A stretch of DNA of 8,831 bases from an uncultured Mailhella sp. (GTDB lineage Bacteria; Desulfobacterota; Desulfovibrionia; Desulfovibrionales; Desulfovibrionaceae). The stretch is taken from NCBI RefSeq assembly GCF_905187505.1, contig NZ_CAJJIC010000097.1, positions 1-8,831 of the forward strand. Direction: 5' to 3'. The position numbers were made by a program, and so were the translations under genes. Positions 7,894-8,831 of the stretch are shown here, one piece after another. The notes beneath the pieces were generated by a model. The model ran no database searches and had not been told where the DNA came from. It saw only the letters and a program-made list of their open reading frames with translations. The number at the start of each line of letters is the position of its first letter. The first letter of the stretch is position 1.

Positions 7894-8831
7894 CTAGTTT
7901 TTGCCGAAGGCGCAGTTGGGATAGCGGCAGTCGCCGCAGCCTGCGCAGTAGCCTCCGTGGCCGAGAGCCACAATGTCTTCCCGGGTCACGGGAATGCCGG
8001 CCAGAAGACGCGGAACCACGAGGTCGAAGATGCTTGCCCTGTGGTACATCACGCAGCCGGGAAGTCCCAGTACCGGAATGTTGTCGATATAGGCCAGAAG
8101 GAACATGGCTCCGGGGAAGGTGGGAGCGCCGTAGGTGACCACACGTCCTCCCGCGGCACGGATGGCGGCGGGAGTGCGGTCGTCGGGATCCACGGACATT
8201 CCGCCCGTGCAGACCACCATGTCCGCGCCCTTCGCGATGAAGTCGCGGATGCCCTGCACCGTCATTTCTATGGAGTCGTCGGAAAAGCTCTGTCCGATGA
8301 CGGTGCTTCCAAGGCCTTCAAATTTTTGTCTGAGAACGGGGCCGAAGGCGTCCTTGATGCGCCCGGAATAGACCTCGTTGCCCGTGGTGACCATGCCCAC
8401 GCGGAAGGGACGGAAGGGGAGAACCTCGATCACGGGGGCGGTGACCGCCTGTTCAAGCGCGGCGATCTTTTCTTCTTCGATGAGCAGCGGAATGATGCGC
8501 GTGCCGCCGACGGCCTGTCCCTTCTTCACTTCCTGCATGGTGTGAAGCGTGGCGAGCACGATTTCCGGGAAGGCGTTCACTTCGGCAAGGGCGGGAACGT
8601 CCACGCGCAGAAGACCGTGTTCGGCGGCAAGAAAATTGATGCGTCCTTCCTTGATGTCGGAAAAGACGATGTTCTGCCCCGCCACGGCGTTGCCTATGCG
8701 TGTCGCGGCGTCGTTTTCATGCACCTGCCCGGGCGCAGGCTCGTACACGTAGAGATTTTCCTTGCCGACGCTGAGAAGAACGGGGATGTCTTCTTCCCGG
8801 ACGACGTGTCCCTTGCGGAATACGGGACCCT
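7894..8831 (-). CDS. Molybdopterin-binding MoeA/MogA-like protein with Cys-rich tail, 5' end outside window
   Basis: The reading frame is open to the window edge, and 27 codons upstream of the first visible GTG (8748) match the family (GPVFRKGHVV, then EEDIPVLLSVGKE). That GTG is therefore internal, and the true start, probably some 30 residues further upstream, is missing. The molybdopterin-binding fold spans nt 8400-7998: VGMVTTGNEV, TGGMSVDPDDRTP and GLPGC are its loop motifs. Members bind molybdopterin or its adenylated form and take part in molybdenum insertion. The protein lacks the full domain set of classical MoeA, so it may be a dedicated cofactor chaperone or sensor for the adjacent mop; that is inference from position. 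The C-terminus (nt 7947-7897) carries four cysteines in the pattern CxxCxxCxxxxC and ends FGKN, which could hold a metal or iron-sulfur cluster. The gene ends 80 bases before mop in the same orientation. Confidence 0.9.
   Translation of the reverse strand, partial: GPVFRKGHVVREEDIPVLLSVGKENLYVYEPAPGQVHENDAATRIGNAVAGQNIVFSDIKEGRINFLAAEHGLLRVDVPALAEVNAFPEIVLATLHTMQEVKKGQAVGGTRIIPLLIEEEKIAALEQAVTAPVIEVLPFRPFRVGMVTTGNEVYSGRIKDAFGPVLRQKFEGLGSTVIGQSFSDDSIEMTVQGIRDFIAKGADMVVCTGGMSVDPDDRTPAAIRAAGGRVVTYGAPTFPGAMFLLAYIDNIPVLGLPGCVMYHRASIFDLVVPRLLAGIPVTREDIVALGHGGYCAGCGDCRYPNCAFGKN

Noticed and set aside
8746..8748. GTG as the start of the molybdopterin-binding protein
   Set aside because: The upstream 27 codons to the window edge match the family's N-terminal region, so the GTG is an internal valine codon and the gene is cut by the window.

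Overview
The window is GC-rich and tightly packed, and every gene I can support lies on the minus strand, so transcription runs from high to low coordinates. The best match is a sulfate- or sulfite-reducing bacterium of the Desulfovibrionaceae. The central protein can be aligned from memory almost residue for residue with the Desulfovibrio gigas molybdenum aldehyde oxidoreductase MOP. The gene order also resembles the D. vulgaris locus around DVU1554-DVU1560. Both statements come from recall, not from a search.

Layout in transcription order: (1) 8831-7894, a molybdopterin-binding (MoeA/MogA-like) protein whose start lies outside the window; (2) 7813-5075, mop, a complete 912-residue xanthine-oxidase-family aldehyde oxidoreductase; (3) 5058-4984, two consecutive hairpins, the second followed by a T-rich tract, which look like tandem terminators or an attenuator; (4) 4971-2635, a 778-residue mosaic of a GltD-like iron-sulfur/flavin part, a ferredoxin dicluster and two CCG domains; (5) 2601-2386, a 71-residue protein with two CxxC motifs; (6) 2385-1648, a SAM-dependent methyltransferase; (7) 1647-1465, a 183-base gap with competing inverted repeats; (8) 1464-1000, a C-GCAxxG-C-C family protein; (9) 998-1, a radical SAM protein with two successive CX3CX2C motifs, cut by the window edge.

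The first two genes make sense together: a cofactor-binding or insertion protein and a molybdopterin cytosine dinucleotide enzyme that oxidises aldehydes. The five downstream genes are dominated by redox and methyl-transfer motifs and have no experimentally known job that I can name. Several sit end to end (TAG directly followed by ATG at 2388-2383; one base between genes at 999), which suggests one coupled unit. The likely novelty is this unit: a radical SAM/methyltransferase/small-redox module served by an Hdr-like electron-transfer protein and kept next to an aldehyde oxidoreductase. No RNA genes, mobile elements, CRISPR arrays or plus-strand genes were found.
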